Position numbers and translations under genes: made by a program
From: VAZQ01 sp963756715
Lineage (GTDB): Bacteria; Pseudomonadota; Alphaproteobacteria; Rhizobiales; Xanthobacteraceae
Direction: 5' to 3'
DNA: 64,000 bases
NCBI GenBank assembly: GCA_963756715.1
Contig: CAVWOV010000043.1
Coordinates: 1-64,000, forward strand
Notes under the pieces: model-generated
The model's input: the letters and a program-made list of their open reading frames with translations, nothing else
Databases searched by the model: none
Told to the model about the DNA's origin: nothing
Shown here: piece after piece, positions 1 through 9,569 of the stretch
Layout of the letters: each line of letters opens with the position of its first letter
How positions within the stretch are numbered: position 1 is the stretch's first letter

Positions 1-143
1 CTTGTGCGCGCGCAGCTTGTTGTCGATATCGGCGGCGACCTCGCGCACCTTGGCGATGACGCTCTTTGTCCTCGGTGTCCGGCATGGTGAAGAACTGGGG
101 CGCATGCGGCAGCATCGGCGCCGCCAACCACGGTCGACATCAT
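1..143 (-). pseudogene. 5' fragment of a LigB-type extradiol dioxygenase, frameshifted
   Basis: Reading leftward from ATG at 143 gives MMSTVVGGA. One frame over it continues MLPHAPQFFTMPDTEDKE, and a third frame gives VIAKVREVAADIDNKLRAHK up to the window edge. Joined, these look like the N-terminus of class III (LigB fold) ring-cleavage dioxygenases, which open with a xxVVGG...HAPQ stretch that supplies a metal-binding His. Two single-base frame breaks lie near positions 115 and 68. The rest of the gene is outside the window. It resembles the intact ligB at 54388 only in general plan, so it would be a second, distinct extradiol enzyme. Whether it is a true pseudogene or a sequence error cannot be decided here; the clustering of similar breaks nearby favours error. 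Confidence 0.55.
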
Positions 144-340
144 GGTCTCGCTCCTTGTTCCGGCCGCCGTCCGGCGCCGATATCCATCGGTTTGGGATCG
201 AAATTATCGCGCTCCGGCAGCGACAACAAGCGTGCGGCCCGGCATTGGAGCCCGCCGTTTAGCGCCTTCACAGCGCTGGACGATCCAGGTACGGTTTGAG
301 AAAGACGCCGTCATCGTCGAGCCGGCTTCACTTCTGATCG

Positions 341-402
341 TTCCCGCGGAAGCGGGAATCCAGGAATCGCAACGGAATCTGGGTCGCCGCTTTCGCGGGG
401 AT
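341..402. repeat. palindromic intergenic repeat (GCGAAAGCGGG family)
   Basis: Imperfect inverted repeat with arms ending in CGGGAATCCAG on the left and CTGGGTCGCCGCTTTCGCG on the right. The same arm sequence recurs at 13652-13730 and in half form at 58119-58155. It lies in the otherwise empty 144-443 stretch upstream of the 444 gene. No other feature is visible in that stretch. Confidence 0.6.
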
Positions 403-443
403 GGGAGGAGAGAGGCAAATCGATCATCCAACAGGGGAAAGTC

Positions 444-1433
444 ATGGTCGACGTGCCGATAACGATTGCTTGCGGCAACTACGATCGCTGCCGTGCGATC
501 AAGAACGGTCGCGTCAAGGTCGAAGGCTGCACCACGACCTCCTGCCTCTATCCGGAGGAGATTTTCTTCCGCGCCTTCCGTTACCAGGAGTTCGATGTCT
601 CCGAGTTGTCGTTCTTGAGTTATATCCGGACCGTCGCGGCCGGTACTTCGGCCTCTGTGGGCATTCCGGCCTTCGTCTCGCGGCTGTTCCGGCACTCTGG
701 CATCTACGTGCGGGCCGATGCGGGCATCGAGAAGCCGGAAGACCTGCGCGGCAAGCGCGTCGGCTTGCCCGAATACCAGATCACCGCCGTGGTCTGGATG
801 CGCGGCATGATGCAGCACGAATACGGCGTGAAGCCCACCGACATCATTTGGCGCAGCGGCGGTCAGGAGGAGGCGGGCCGCGACGAACGCACGCCGCTGA
901 AGCCCATCCCCGGTCTCGACTTGCAGCCGATCGGCAAAGAGCAGACGCTGGTGAACATGCTGCGCGATGGCGAGCTTGATGCGCTGTTCACGGCGCGCGG
1001 GCCGTCGTCGTTCCTTCGCGGCGAGCCGCACATCCGGCGGCTGTTTCCCAACACGCGCGCGGCCGAACAGGCCTACTGGAAGAAGACCAAGATGTTTCCG
1101 CTGATGCACCTGGTCGGCATCCGCAAGGAACTGGTTGAGCAATATCCCTGGTTGCCGACCAGCGTCTACAAGGCGTTCTGCGAGGCCAAGGCCCTCGCCA
1201 TGGTCGACCTGTTCGATGTCAATGCGCTGATGACGACCTTGCCCTGGCTCATCCCGGAGGCCGAGGAAACCAGCGCGTTGATGGGCAAGGATTTCTGGGC
1301 CTACGGCATCCACGAGAACATGCGGGAGATCGAGGCGCTCACGCAATACGCGTACGAACAGGGTCTGGTCGACCGCAAGGTGACCGCCGAGGAGCTTTTC
1401 CATCCGTCGATGTTCGAGATTTCGCGGGTGTGA
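444..1433 (+). CDS. 4,5-dihydroxyphthalate decarboxylase-like protein (copy 1)
   Basis: This 329-residue protein has no signal peptide and begins MVDVPITIACGNYDR. It resembles the 4,5-dihydroxyphthalate decarboxylase (Pht5) family, which has a periplasmic-binding-protein-like fold related to NMT1/THI5. Shared family traits visible here are the CGNYDR opening, the EFDVSELS segment near residue 50, the GIPAFVSRLFRHS block near 75, the GKRVGLPEYQITAVVW block near 105 and the EYGVKP segment near 125. A paralogue with the same layout lies at 8577-9560. Flanking broken monooxygenases, UbiD and LigB suggest a role in aromatic acid breakdown. Its frame is intact over 990 bases although every neighbour within 6 kb is frameshifted. 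A cytosolic solute-binding or other lyase function is possible because the family is poorly sampled biochemically. Confidence 0.75.
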   Translation: MVDVPITIACGNYDRCRAIKNGRVKVEGCTTTSCLYPEEIFFRAFRYQEFDVSELSFLSYIRTVAAGTSASVGIPAFVSRLFRHSGIYVRADAGIEKPEDLRGKRVGLPEYQITAVVWMRGMMQHEYGVKPTDIIWRSGGQEEAGRDERTPLKPIPGLDLQPIGKEQTLVNMLRDGELDALFTARGPSSFLRGEPHIRRLFPNTRAAEQAYWKKTKMFPLMHLVGIRKELVEQYPWLPTSVYKAFCEAKALAMVDLFDVNALMTTLPWLIPEAEETSALMGKDFWAYGIHENMREIEALTQYAYEQGLVDRKVTAEELFHPSMFEISRV

Positions 1434-1549
1434 TCGCCTCCCTCGATCGCGCCGATAATGGGTCGCGCCCGCTTTGCGGGCGTCGATTGCAGCACAAGTA
1501 ATCTTGTGACCAGGCGGCGGGCCACTATGCTGCTATTTCGGAGATGACG

Positions 1550-2773
1550 ATGCAAACCGACAATCGGGTAATCGTAGCTGGAGCGGGGCCGGTCGGCGCC
1601 GTGACGACGCTGGCGCTGGTGAAGAAAGGCATACCGGTCACGCTGATCGAGCAGTTGCCCGACGCAGCCGAAGACCAGCGCGCCGCGTCCGTGCATCCGC
1701 CGACGGTCGAAATGTTGGTCGAGCTTGAACTCGAGACCGAAGCCTTCTCGGATGAGCCGAGCGAGCGGCATGTCGGCGCCGCTGTTTCATTCCCGCGATC
1801 GCACCACCGGCGGGCTATTCGCCGTATTCGACATCAATCTGCTGAAGGGCGAGGTGCCGTACCCGTTCGTACTGCAATGGGAGCAGTACAAACTCGTGCA
1901 CGCCGCACTGCCGCACATCGAGGCGAGCGGCATCGGCGAGGTCCGGTTCTCCACCAAGTTGACGGGGCTCACGCAGCACGCTGACCATGTCGACGCGACG
2001 GTGACAAACGCGGCGGGCGAAACCGAAACCTTGCGCGGCAAATACGTGGTCGGCACCGACGGTGCCAGCAGCGCGGTGCGGCGTCTCGCTGGGATCGATT
2101 TTGAAGGCTTCACCTATCCGGAGCGCTTCATCAAGATCGGCACGACGTTCGATCTTCTCGCCGCGAACCCCAATTTCTGCACCCGCAACTATTTCTTCGA
2201 TCCGGACGAATGGCTCAACCTGTTCAAGGTGAAGGGTTACGGCCCGCCCGAAATCTGGCGGGGCGTATTTCCGGTGCCGGCGCTAAAAATCCGACGAAGA
2301 GGTTATGAGCCCGGAGGGCGTGCAGCGCCGCCTGCAAGGCATTCATCAGAAGAGCGGCGACTATGATATTCCGTATCACGCGCTCTACGCGGTGCATCAG
2401 CGCGTCGCCGCCACCTTCAACAAGGGCCGGGTGCTCCTCCCGGCGACAGCGCCCACGTCAACAATCCGATGGGCGGCATGGGCATGAATGGCGGCATCCA
2501 CGACGCGATAAACCCGCCGAGAAGCTGGCCGACGTGTGGTTCGGCCGCGCCATGCGGCGTGTTCGACCGCTACCCGCCAGCGGCGAAGGCGAGATGAGTT
2601 CGTGCAGGCGCAGACCATCCAGAACAAGAAGTCCTGGAGGAAAGGGACCCGGTAAACGCCGCGAGCACCTCGACGATCTCAGGCGCATCTCCGAAGACGT
2701 GAAGCTGCACAAGCAGTTCCTCTACCGCTCCTCGCTGTTCGACAGCCTGCGTACCGCCAACGCGGTGGAGTGA
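1550..2773 (+). pseudogene. FAD-dependent aromatic monooxygenase (PheA/TfdB type), multiple frameshifts
   Basis: Joined frames give an FAD_binding_3 monooxygenase of about 400 residues. The Rossmann motif GAGPVG is near residue 10, YVVGTDGASSAVRR in the middle, then AHVNNPMGGMGMNGG, the usual second FAD motif, and an ending LRTANAVE at the stop. At least six single-base breaks are needed, near 1760, 2290, 2440, 2510 and through 2570-2660. ATG at 1550 is preferred to ATG at 1544 because GGAG at 1540-1543 is correctly spaced only for 1550. Between breaks the coding sequence is clean, with no substitutions to stop codons. The order of motifs matches the second broken monooxygenase at 5017-6239. 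It would hydroxylate an aromatic acid or phenol using NAD(P)H, if the gene is in fact whole. Confidence 0.7.
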
Positions 2774-2784
2774 CGCTCCCTCCG

Positions 2785-2885
2785 ACCTCATCCTGAGGAG
2801 CGAGCGAAGCGAGTGTCTCGAGGTGAGGGATGGGGCGATCCTATAGGCGGCCTCGCCTCGAGAGCCGACCTCTCGGCTCCTAGGT
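2785..2885. repeat. palindromic intergenic repeat (CATCCTGAGGAGC family)
   Basis: Between two convergent genes lies CTCATCCTGAGGAGCGAG followed by GTCTCGAGGTGAGGGATGG and then facing GCCTCG/CGAGGC and GAGAGCCGA/TCGGCTC arms. The CTCAT.CTGAGGAGCG core recurs at 17332-17347. It probably forms a bidirectional terminator-like hairpin. Confidence 0.5.
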
Positions 2886-4335
2886 GAGGCCTCGACCCTG
2901 CGGTATAGTTCGGTCCTTCAACACCCCGCCCCACTTCTCCTCGATCGCCCGCGCCTCGTCCTGCGACAGCGCCGAGGTCGGCGGGAACTTGTCCATCCAG
3001 GCGAACGGCCGGCAGGCCTCGATGATCGCCTTGGAATGCGAGGTGATGCCGCGCGCTTTCGCCTCGGCCGGGATGCGCGGGTCGAGCGCCGAACTCCAGG
3101 CGTTGCGCACGATGTCGATCTGCTCGGACGGCTCGCAGCGCGTGGTGACCGCCCACATCACGTCGGCGAGGTTCGACGGATCGACATCGTCGTCGACCAC
3201 CACGACCAGCCGTCCCATGTAGCTGTTGGCGGCCGCGATCAGCGCCGCGCGCTTGGCATGGCCGGCGTAGCGCTGCTTGAGCGCCACCACGGTCATCAGC
3301 TGCGCCACGTGCTGCCAGACGCCGACCACGTCGGTGACGCCGGCCATCTCCAGGTTGCTCCAGATCGAGGCGGCGCGGAACGGCAGGCCGAAATGGAAGC
3401 GCGGCGGCTTCATCGGCGGCGAGCCGAGCAGGATCGGATCGTTGCGGTGGTGGATGGCCTTGACCTGCATCACCGGGCAGGGCCGCTTATCGGCGGCGTA
3501 GTAGCCGGTGAATTCGCCGAACGGGCCTTCCGGCAGCGTCATCTTGCTCGGCCGGCAGCAGTTCGCCTTCGAGGATGATCTCGGCCTGCGCCGGCAGCGG
3601 CAGGCCGGTGAGCGGGCCGTCGAGCACCTCGATCGGCGCGCCTTTGATCGCGCCGGCGAAGTCGTATTCCGACTGGCCTGTCGGGCAGATATTCGAAGCC
3701 GGCGATGAACAGCGCCGGGTCCTCGCCGTTGACCACGGCGACCGGGCAGGACTTGCCCCGGTCCCAGTATTTCCGGGCGATGATCGCGCCGTGCCGGCCG
3801 GGATGATCGAACTGGATGGTGACCCTGTTCGCGACCGTGCACCTGCACGCGGTAGATCGAGGCATTGATCCAGCCGCCGTCCGGATCGCGCATGATGACG
3901 ATCGAGCCCGAGCCGATGAACGGCCCGCCGTCCTTGCGGTGCCAATGGGGCGCCGGCAGCTTGCCGAGGTCGACCTCTCGCCCGCGCATGCGAGTTTTCC
4001 AGGAACGGCGCATCGGTCACCGCGGACCGGCTTGTGCGGCGTCAAGGTCTGGCGCTTCTGCCATCCAGGCCTTCAGCGCGTCGAGCGGCCGCAGCGCCGG
4101 ATCGATGCCGAGCGCGAGCGCCGCGCGCTGCGGCGTGGTGGTGGCGTTGGTGAAGACGCGAAAGCCCGTCGCGGAAGCCCTTGATGCGGTCGAACAGCAG
4201 CGCCGGGCATTCCGGCATGCCGGCCGCGACCTCGGTGATGCCGCCGATCTCGAAATGCGGATCGGCGCCGTCGATGTGCCGCAGCGCGCCCAGCTCGTCG
4301 ACCTGGGCGATGAATTCGCGCAAATCCTTGTACAT
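2880..4335 (-). pseudogene. UbiD-family decarboxylase, multiple frameshifts
   Basis: Joined frames on the minus strand begin MYKDLREFIAQVDELGAL at 4335 and run to the stop at 2880, about 480 residues, the normal UbiD length. Recognisable blocks are GGPFIGSGSIVIMRDPDGG, IIARKYWDRGKSCPVAVVNGEDP, PEGPFGEFTGYYA and WAVTTRCEP, all typical of prenylated-FMN-dependent decarboxylases that act on aromatic or acrylic acids. At least six single-base breaks occur between 3500 and 4200, while the C-terminal third (2880-3545) is a single open frame. The partner UbiX that makes the cofactor is not in the window. Neighbouring monooxygenases and decarboxylase-like genes fit aromatic acid metabolism. As with its neighbours, the clean sequence between breaks points to indel error or very recent decay. 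Confidence 0.8.
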
Positions 4336-4462
4336 CCAGCCTCCGAAGCGCGCTTAGTCCGTCGCACGCTATTAGCAGGTACGCAGCGCCGCGCCTTGTG
4401 GCCGACCGCCGTTCCTCGCTATTGTCTTGTATCCCATTCGCCTGACCAAGAAGGAAAACAGC

Positions 4463-4863
4463 ATGGCCAAGCTTCGTCACATCGCGCTCATCGTTCCCGA
4501 TCCGGACAAGGCGGCGAAGTTCTTCGAGGAGGCGTTCGACATGAAGGTCGCCGGCCGCGCCCGGCGCGGGGTCTACGTGTCCGACGGCACCATCAACGTC
4601 GCGCTGCTGAAGCAGGAAGGCGAGGAGAAGACCGGCATCTACCACTTCGGGATGTGGGTCGATGACCTCGACCAGGCGGAAAAGAAGGTGGTCGATGCCG
4701 GCGGCAAGTATCTCGACGGCCGGCCTGCGCCCAAGGCGCCCGGCGCCGCCGAGAATTCGCATTCGTACTACGAGGCGAAGTACAAGGACCCGAACGGTAT
4801 CGTGTTCGATCTGACGACACCGGCTGGATCGGCGCCGTCAAGGACGTGGTGGCGAAGGCTTGA
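4463..4863 (+). pseudogene. VOC (glyoxalase/dioxygenase fold) protein with a late frameshift
   Basis: Single-domain vicinal-oxygen-chelate protein, MAKLRHIALIVPDPDKAAKFF at the start, with HIALIV, GIYHFGMWVDDLD and YYEAKYKDPNGIVFDLT marking the two beta-alpha-beta-beta-beta halves. ATG at 4463 has AAGGA about 8 bases upstream. The open frame runs to a stop at 4870 with an unlikely tail. One missing base near 4815 restores the family-like ending TGWIGAVKDVVAKA with a stop at 4861-4863, which I take as the intended end. The true protein would be about 133 residues. It is probably a lactoylglutathione-lyase-like or dioxygenase-like enzyme of the catabolic block, substrate unknown. Confidence 0.7.
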
Positions 4864-4917
4864 GCCCTGAGCTTGACTTTGCGCTGTTGCTGGTCGCGGA
4901 CAGCGCTGACGAGCTGT

Positions 4918-4939
4918 GATGCCCGCGGACGCGGGCATC
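4918..4939. terminator. short perfect hairpin downstream of the VOC gene
   Basis: GATGCCCGCG then GA then CGCGGGCATC is a 10-bp perfect stem with a 2-base loop, placed 55 bases past the VOC stop. There is no T run after it, so it may be a repeat rather than an intrinsic terminator. A related GATGCCCGC...GCGGGCAT hairpin occurs at about 26744-26768. Confidence 0.4.
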
Positions 4940-5016
4940 CGGCCTTTCCCAAATGATTTTCTCGAAAGGACTGGATCATCCGCTTGCGCGGATGATGACA
5001 GCGGAGTGCCGAACGC

Positions 5017-6239
5017 GTGAGTGACGCATCAAACCGTATCATCGTCATCGGTGCCGGGCCGGTCGGGTTGTGCCTGTCGCTCGCCTTGGCGCAGGCAGAC
5101 GTTCCGTCTGCCTGATCGAAGCGCGCAACGACGACAATTTCCTCGAGCAGGTGCCGCGCGCCGGCACCAACCATCCGGCGACGCTCGAAATTCCTCGACC
5201 GCATCGGCCTTTACGACAAGCTCGAGCCGCGCGGCATCATCGCGCCGCTGTTTCACTACTGGGACCGGCATGAGCAGAAGCTGGTCGCGGAGTTCGACCA
5301 CGCCCATCTCAAGGACGACACGCGGTTTCCCTACGTGCTGCAATGCGAGCGCATCAAGATCGTCGAGGAAGCGCTCAAGCTCGCCAAGGCGCATCCCGCT
5401 GATCGATCTGCGGCTCTCGACCGAGTTCACCGCGTTCGCGCAGGACGCCGACGGCGTCACCGCGCAGGTCATCAATCCGGCCGGTGAAACCGAGAAAATC
5501 GACGGCGCGCTATCTGGTGAGCGGCGAGGGCGCGCGCAGCATCGTCCGCAAGGACCTCGACATCGAGTTCGAGGGCTTCACCTATCCGGACCGCACGCTG
5601 AACATCGAGGTCGCCTACGATTTCCGCGGCACGGCTATACCGAGCGCAACTACATCTCCGATCCCGACGAATGGTCGAACCTGTTTCACTGGAAAGGTCC
5701 GCCCGACCGCTGGCGCGTGCATTTCCCGACCGACGAGCCCGAAGACGAGCAGGCGCTGCACGCGTCCCGAGGCGCTGCAGGCCCGGCTGCAACGCTTCCT
5801 GCCGACCGGCAGGGACTTCGATATCGTCGGCAGCAACCTCTACACGGTGCACCAGCGCGTCGCGCAGAAATTCCGCATCGGCCGGGCGATCCTGGCGGGC
5901 GATTCCGCGCATGTGAACAGCCCGATCGGCGCCATGGGGATGAACAGCGGCATCCACGACGCCTTCAATCTCGCCGACAAGCTCGTGGCGATCCTGCGCG
6001 GCGAGGCCGGCGAGGCGGTGCTTGACCGCTACGAGCGGCAGCGCCGGCACGTCGCCGTGCAGCACACCCAGGCGCAGACGATGCGCAACAAGCGCCTGCT
6101 GGCCGAGAAGGATCCCGCCGTGCGCCAGAAGAACCACGACGAGCTGCGCCGCACTGCCGAGGATCCGAAGCTCGCCCGCGCGTTCCTGCTGCGCTCGTCG
6201 CTGATCGAAAGCCTGCGCGAAGCGGAAAAAATTCAATGA
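5017..6239 (+). pseudogene. second FAD-dependent aromatic monooxygenase, multiple frameshifts
   Basis: Starting at GTG 5017 the first frame reads MSDASNRIIVIGAGPVGLCLSLALAQ, then jumps frame repeatedly. Joined, it gives about 405 residues with the GAGPVG dinucleotide fold, VPRAGTNHPATLEFLDRIGLYD, YLVSGEGARSIVRKDL, and a long clean C-terminal frame with ILAGDSAHVNSPIGAMGMNSG and FNLADKL. These are hallmarks of PheA/TfdB/MhpA-type flavin hydroxylases. At least six breaks exist. Several are visible as an extra or missing base: GAAATTC for GAATTC near 5188, CCC for CC near 5397, a missing G near 5633. Mixed insertions and deletions at such runs look like sequencing indels. It is related to, but clearly different from, the monooxygenase at 1550. 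Confidence 0.7.
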
Positions 6240-6390
6240 AATACCCGTCGTCAGCGGCGCGAGTCTGCGAAAGCCAGGAATCTGGCGGTTGGCACGGCAA
6301 GTGCATCGCTTCTATTGCTCGGCACCACGGCTTCCGACGGTCAGCCGCCGTCCCGGAATGACCATCGCGTGTGCACGGTAGGAGAATGAG

Positions 6391-7362
6391 ATGCTTCGCT
6401 TCGCCTTGACGCTGATTGCCGGTGCAATCGCGGCTGCCCCGGCCTTCGGCCAGGATGCCGCCGCCCGCTGGCCGGAGCGGCCGGTCCGCTTCATCGTGCC
6501 GTTCACGGCGGGCAGCAGTTCGGATACGGTCGCCCGCATCGTCGCCCAAAAGCTCGGCGAACGGCTTGGCCAGCAACTTGTGGTCGAGAATCGTGTTGGC
6601 GGCGGCGGCACGATTGGAACCGAAACGGTCGCGCGCGCGACACCCGACGGTTATGTACTCGGGCTCGCAAATACCAGCACGCACGCCGTGGCGGCGAGTG
6701 CCGCCAATATTTCGTACGATCCGGTCAAGGACTTCGCGCCGGTGGCGATGATCGGCGAATCGCCATTCCTGCTGGCGGTCTTTCCCGGGCTGCCGGCGCG
6801 CACCGTGCCGGAATTGATCGCCCTCGCCAAATCAAAACCGCATGCGCTGAACTATGCTTCGGCCGGTACCGCTACCCTGGCGCATCTCTCGGGCGCGCTG
6901 TTCGAGAAGATGGCCAAGATCGAGCTTACCCATGTGCCCTATCGTGGCACCGCGCAGTCGACCGTCGATCTGATGGAAGGGCGCGTCGAGATGCAGTTCG
7001 GCACCATCCCGCCGACACTCGTGCATGTACGCGCCGGCAAGCTGCGTGCGCTTGCGGTCACCGGCGCGGTGCGCAACCCAACGTTGCCGGATGTGCCGAC
7101 CATCGCCGAGTCCGGCCTGCCGGGCTACGAGTTCGAACTGTGGCAGGCGATCGTCGCACCGGCCGCAACACCGCCCGCCATTGTCGCAAAGCTCAATCGC
7201 GAGGCGATCGCGGTGCTCAATGATCCCGAAGTCCGTGCGGCGTTCGCCAAGCACGGCGTCGAGGCCGAGCCCGGTTCGCCCGAGGCGCTGGGCGCGCGTA
7301 TCCGCGACGACGTCAAGAAATGGCGCGAGGTGGTCACGAGCGCGGGCATTCGCGCGAAGTGA
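6391..7362 (+). CDS. Bug/TctC-family solute-binding receptor 1
   Basis: A 323-residue exported protein of the tripartite tricarboxylate transporter receptor family. A signal peptide (MLRFALTLIAGAIAAAPAFGQ) precedes the mature start, followed by the family block WPERPVRFIVPFTAGSSSDTVAR. Later come the GGGGTIGTETVARATPDGY loop near residue 70 and the typical HVPYRGTAQSTVDLMEGRVEMQF block. GGAG at 6381-6384 is well placed before ATG 6391. These proteins bind small carboxylates in the periplasm and hand them to TctA/TctB membrane partners or to sensors. No TctA or TctB is in the window. It is convergent with receptor 2 with only 21 bases between the stops. The ligand is unknown. Confidence 0.85.
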   Translation: MLRFALTLIAGAIAAAPAFGQDAAARWPERPVRFIVPFTAGSSSDTVARIVAQKLGERLGQQLVVENRVGGGGTIGTETVARATPDGYVLGLANTSTHAVAASAANISYDPVKDFAPVAMIGESPFLLAVFPGLPARTVPELIALAKSKPHALNYASAGTATLAHLSGALFEKMAKIELTHVPYRGTAQSTVDLMEGRVEMQFGTIPPTLVHVRAGKLRALAVTGAVRNPTLPDVPTIAESGLPGYEFELWQAIVAPAATPPAIVAKLNREAIAVLNDPEVRAAFAKHGVEAEPGSPEALGARIRDDVKKWREVVTSAGIRAK

Positions 7363-7383
7363 CGCTCGCAACCGTTGCTGCGG

Positions 7384-8361
7384 TCAGTCCACTTTCGCGC
7401 CCGAGACGCGGATCACCTCGGCCCACTTCTTGGTCTCGGCGTCCAGGAATGCGCGGACCTTCTGCTCGTCGGCCGTGCCGGGCTCGGAGCCAAGCTTGCG
7501 GAGATGCGCGGCGATATCCGGCGCGGCGATCGCCTTGGCGACGTCCGCCCGCAGCTTGGCAAGCACAGCCGGCGGCGTCTTCGACGGTGCGACCAGCACC
7601 ACCCAGGACGCGGCGTCGAACCCCGGCAGGCCCTGCTCGGCGACGGTCGGCAGGTCCGGCAGTGCCGCTGGGCGCTTCAAACCCGCATTGGCCAGGGCGC
7701 GGACGCGTCCGGCGCTGATCTGCGGCAGGCTCCCGGGCAGCAGGTCAAAGAACATCTGAATGTGGCCGCCGACCAGGTCGTTCATCGCCGGACCGGTGCC
7801 GCGGTAGGGCACATGGGTGATCTGGGTCTTGGTCATGCTCTTGAACAACTCGCCCGACAGATGCGGAGTCGAGCCCATGCCGGCCGAACCAAAATAGACC
7901 TTGCCCGGGTTGCTCTTGGCGTAGGCGATCAACTCCTGGACGTTCTTGGCGGGAACGCCGGGATTGACCATCAGCACGATCGGCGTGAATGCAAAGATCG
8001 CGATCGGCACGAAATCCTTGGCCGGGTCGAACGGCAGGCCCTTGGTGTAGAGCGTTGGGTTGACGACGATCGGACCGGGCGCGGTGAACAGCAGCGTGTA
8101 GCCGTCGGGCTCCGACTTGGCGACGCCCTCGGCCCCGGTATTGCCGCCCGCCCCGGTACGGTTCTCGATGATAAACTGGTGCCCGGTGATCTCGCTGAGC
8201 TTCTGCGCCAGCATGCGGCCGGTGATGTCCACCGATCCGCCCGGTGGGAACGGGTTGATGATGCGCACCACGCGATCGGGATAGTTTTGCGCCGCCGCCG
8301 GTGCGGTCAGGGCGAATATCGTCAGGAGGAAAATCGAAAAACGGCGAAAAGCGACTGGCAT
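7384..8361 (-). CDS. Bug/TctC-family solute-binding receptor 2
   Basis: Exported receptor of about 325 residues. ATG at 8361 (MPVAFRRFSIFLL) has GGAG about 8 bases upstream and is preferred to an in-frame TTG at 8376. The signal peptide ends AAAQ, followed by NYPDRVVRIINPFPPGGSVDITGR, the typical Bug opening with the PFxxGG loop. The GAGGNTGAEGVAKSEPDGY loop and HVPYRGTGPAMNDLVGGHIQ are also present. It faces receptor 1 tail to tail and lies divergent from the 8577 decarboxylase-like gene, which is a possible functional partner. No membrane component of the transporter is nearby. Confidence 0.85.
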   Translation of the reverse strand: MPVAFRRFSIFLLTIFALTAPAAAQNYPDRVVRIINPFPPGGSVDITGRMLAQKLSEITGHQFIIENRTGAGGNTGAEGVAKSEPDGYTLLFTAPGPIVVNPTLYTKGLPFDPAKDFVPIAIFAFTPIVLMVNPGVPAKNVQELIAYAKSNPGKVYFGSAGMGSTPHLSGELFKSMTKTQITHVPYRGTGPAMNDLVGGHIQMFFDLLPGSLPQISAGRVRALANAGLKRPAALPDLPTVAEQGLPGFDAASWVVLVAPSKTPPAVLAKLRADVAKAIAAPDIAAHLRKLGSEPGTADEQKVRAFLDAETKKWAEVIRVSGAKVD

Positions 8362-8576
8362 GGGATTGGGCTCCAAGGCACGCGCGTGCCGGGGGCCAAA
8401 CTTAGGTCAATTCCCGCGACTCTGCCAGCGCGGGCGCCGCGCACGATGACGCAGCAGGTTCGTTATGACGGTGTGCGGGTCACGCGGATTACAGCGGCCG
8501 AGTAATCTGCGACAACTTGACAGCATGTGCGGCGCGCGACAGCGTGCGGCGTCATAGTGGGAAGAAAGCACGGACC

Positions 8577-9560
8577 ATGCATCTGACGTTTGCCTGCGGG
8601 CCTTACGACCGCACCGCAGCCTTGCGCGAAGGATTGATTTGCCCGGAGGGCATCGAGCTCAACTACCTGACCATGCAACCGGCCGAAATCTTCTGGCGGA
8701 TGCTGCAATACCGGGAATTCGACGTCTCCGAGATGTCGCTGTCGAACTACACGTCGTTGGTGAGCCAGGGGAACTCGCCGTTCATCGCCATCCCGGCGTT
8801 TCCCTCGCGCGTTTTCCGTCACGGCTACTTCTTCATTAATACCACGAAGGGCATCAAATCGCCCGCCGACCTCAAGGGTAAGCGCGGCGGCGTGCCGGAA
8901 TACAGCATGACCGCCGCCGTGTTCATGCGCGGGTTGCTGCAGCACGAATACGGCGTCAAGCCGACCGACGTCGAGTGGGTGCAGGGCCGCACCGATCGTC
9001 TCGGCCGCAAGCTCCCCGCCGATGTCCGTCTCACCCAGGCGCCCGCCGGTACCGAACTCGGCGACCTGCTGGAAAGCGGTGAGATCGACTTCCTGATGAC
9101 CGCCAACAACCCGTTGTCGTTCCGGCGCGGCGCGCCGAACGTCAAGCGGCTGTTTCCGAACTACGCCGAGGAGGAGAAGGCGTACTACAGCCGCACCAAG
9201 ATCTACCCGATCATGCATACGGTGGTGATTCGCCGCGACATCTACGATCGCGATCCGTGGGTGGCGCTCTCGCTCTACAAGGCGCTCTGCCAAGCCAAGC
9301 AATACGCCTACGACCAGCTCGCCGACCTCGGCTCGCCGAAGGCATCGTTCGCCTGGCTGCAGCCGCTGCTGGAGGAGGAGAAGGCGATCATCGGCCCGGA
9401 CTGGTTTCCGTACGGCATCGATCAGAACCGGCCCACCATCGAGGCGCTGCTGCAATATACCCACGAGCACGGGCTGAGCGATCGCCGCCTCACGGTGGAG
9501 GAGCTGTTCGCGCCCAGCACGATGCGGGATATTCCGCTGAGCGAAGGGCAGCGCGTATAG
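8577..9560 (+). CDS. 4,5-dihydroxyphthalate decarboxylase-like protein (copy 2)
   Basis: 327 residues starting MHLTFACGPYDRTAALREG at ATG 8577. An upstream in-frame extension to 8517 has no family similarity and no ribosome site, whereas GGGAAG lies 12 bases before 8577. Like copy 1 it contains EIFWRMLQYREFDVSEMS, IAIPAFPSRVFRHG, GKRGGVPEYSMTAAVFMRG and LQHEYGVKPTDV. No signal peptide is present, which fits a cytosolic enzyme rather than a binding protein. The next gene, aspartate-dehydrogenase-like, starts about 10 bases downstream, and the molybdenum hydroxylase genes follow, so it probably belongs to that operon. Substrate unknown; a dihydroxylated aromatic dicarboxylate is the family precedent. 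Confidence 0.75.
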   Translation: MHLTFACGPYDRTAALREGLICPEGIELNYLTMQPAEIFWRMLQYREFDVSEMSLSNYTSLVSQGNSPFIAIPAFPSRVFRHGYFFINTTKGIKSPADLKGKRGGVPEYSMTAAVFMRGLLQHEYGVKPTDVEWVQGRTDRLGRKLPADVRLTQAPAGTELGDLLESGEIDFLMTANNPLSFRRGAPNVKRLFPNYAEEEKAYYSRTKIYPIMHTVVIRRDIYDRDPWVALSLYKALCQAKQYAYDQLADLGSPKASFAWLQPLLEEEKAIIGPDWFPYGIDQNRPTIEALLQYTHEHGLSDRRLTVEELFAPSTMRDIPLSEGQRV

Positions 9561-9569
9561 CAACATGAC

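Noticed and set aside
204..1403. 399-residue minus-strand open frame
   Set aside because: It is the antisense of the intact 4,5-dihydroxyphthalate-decarboxylase-like gene, has no family motifs, and is typical of open shadows in high-GC DNA.
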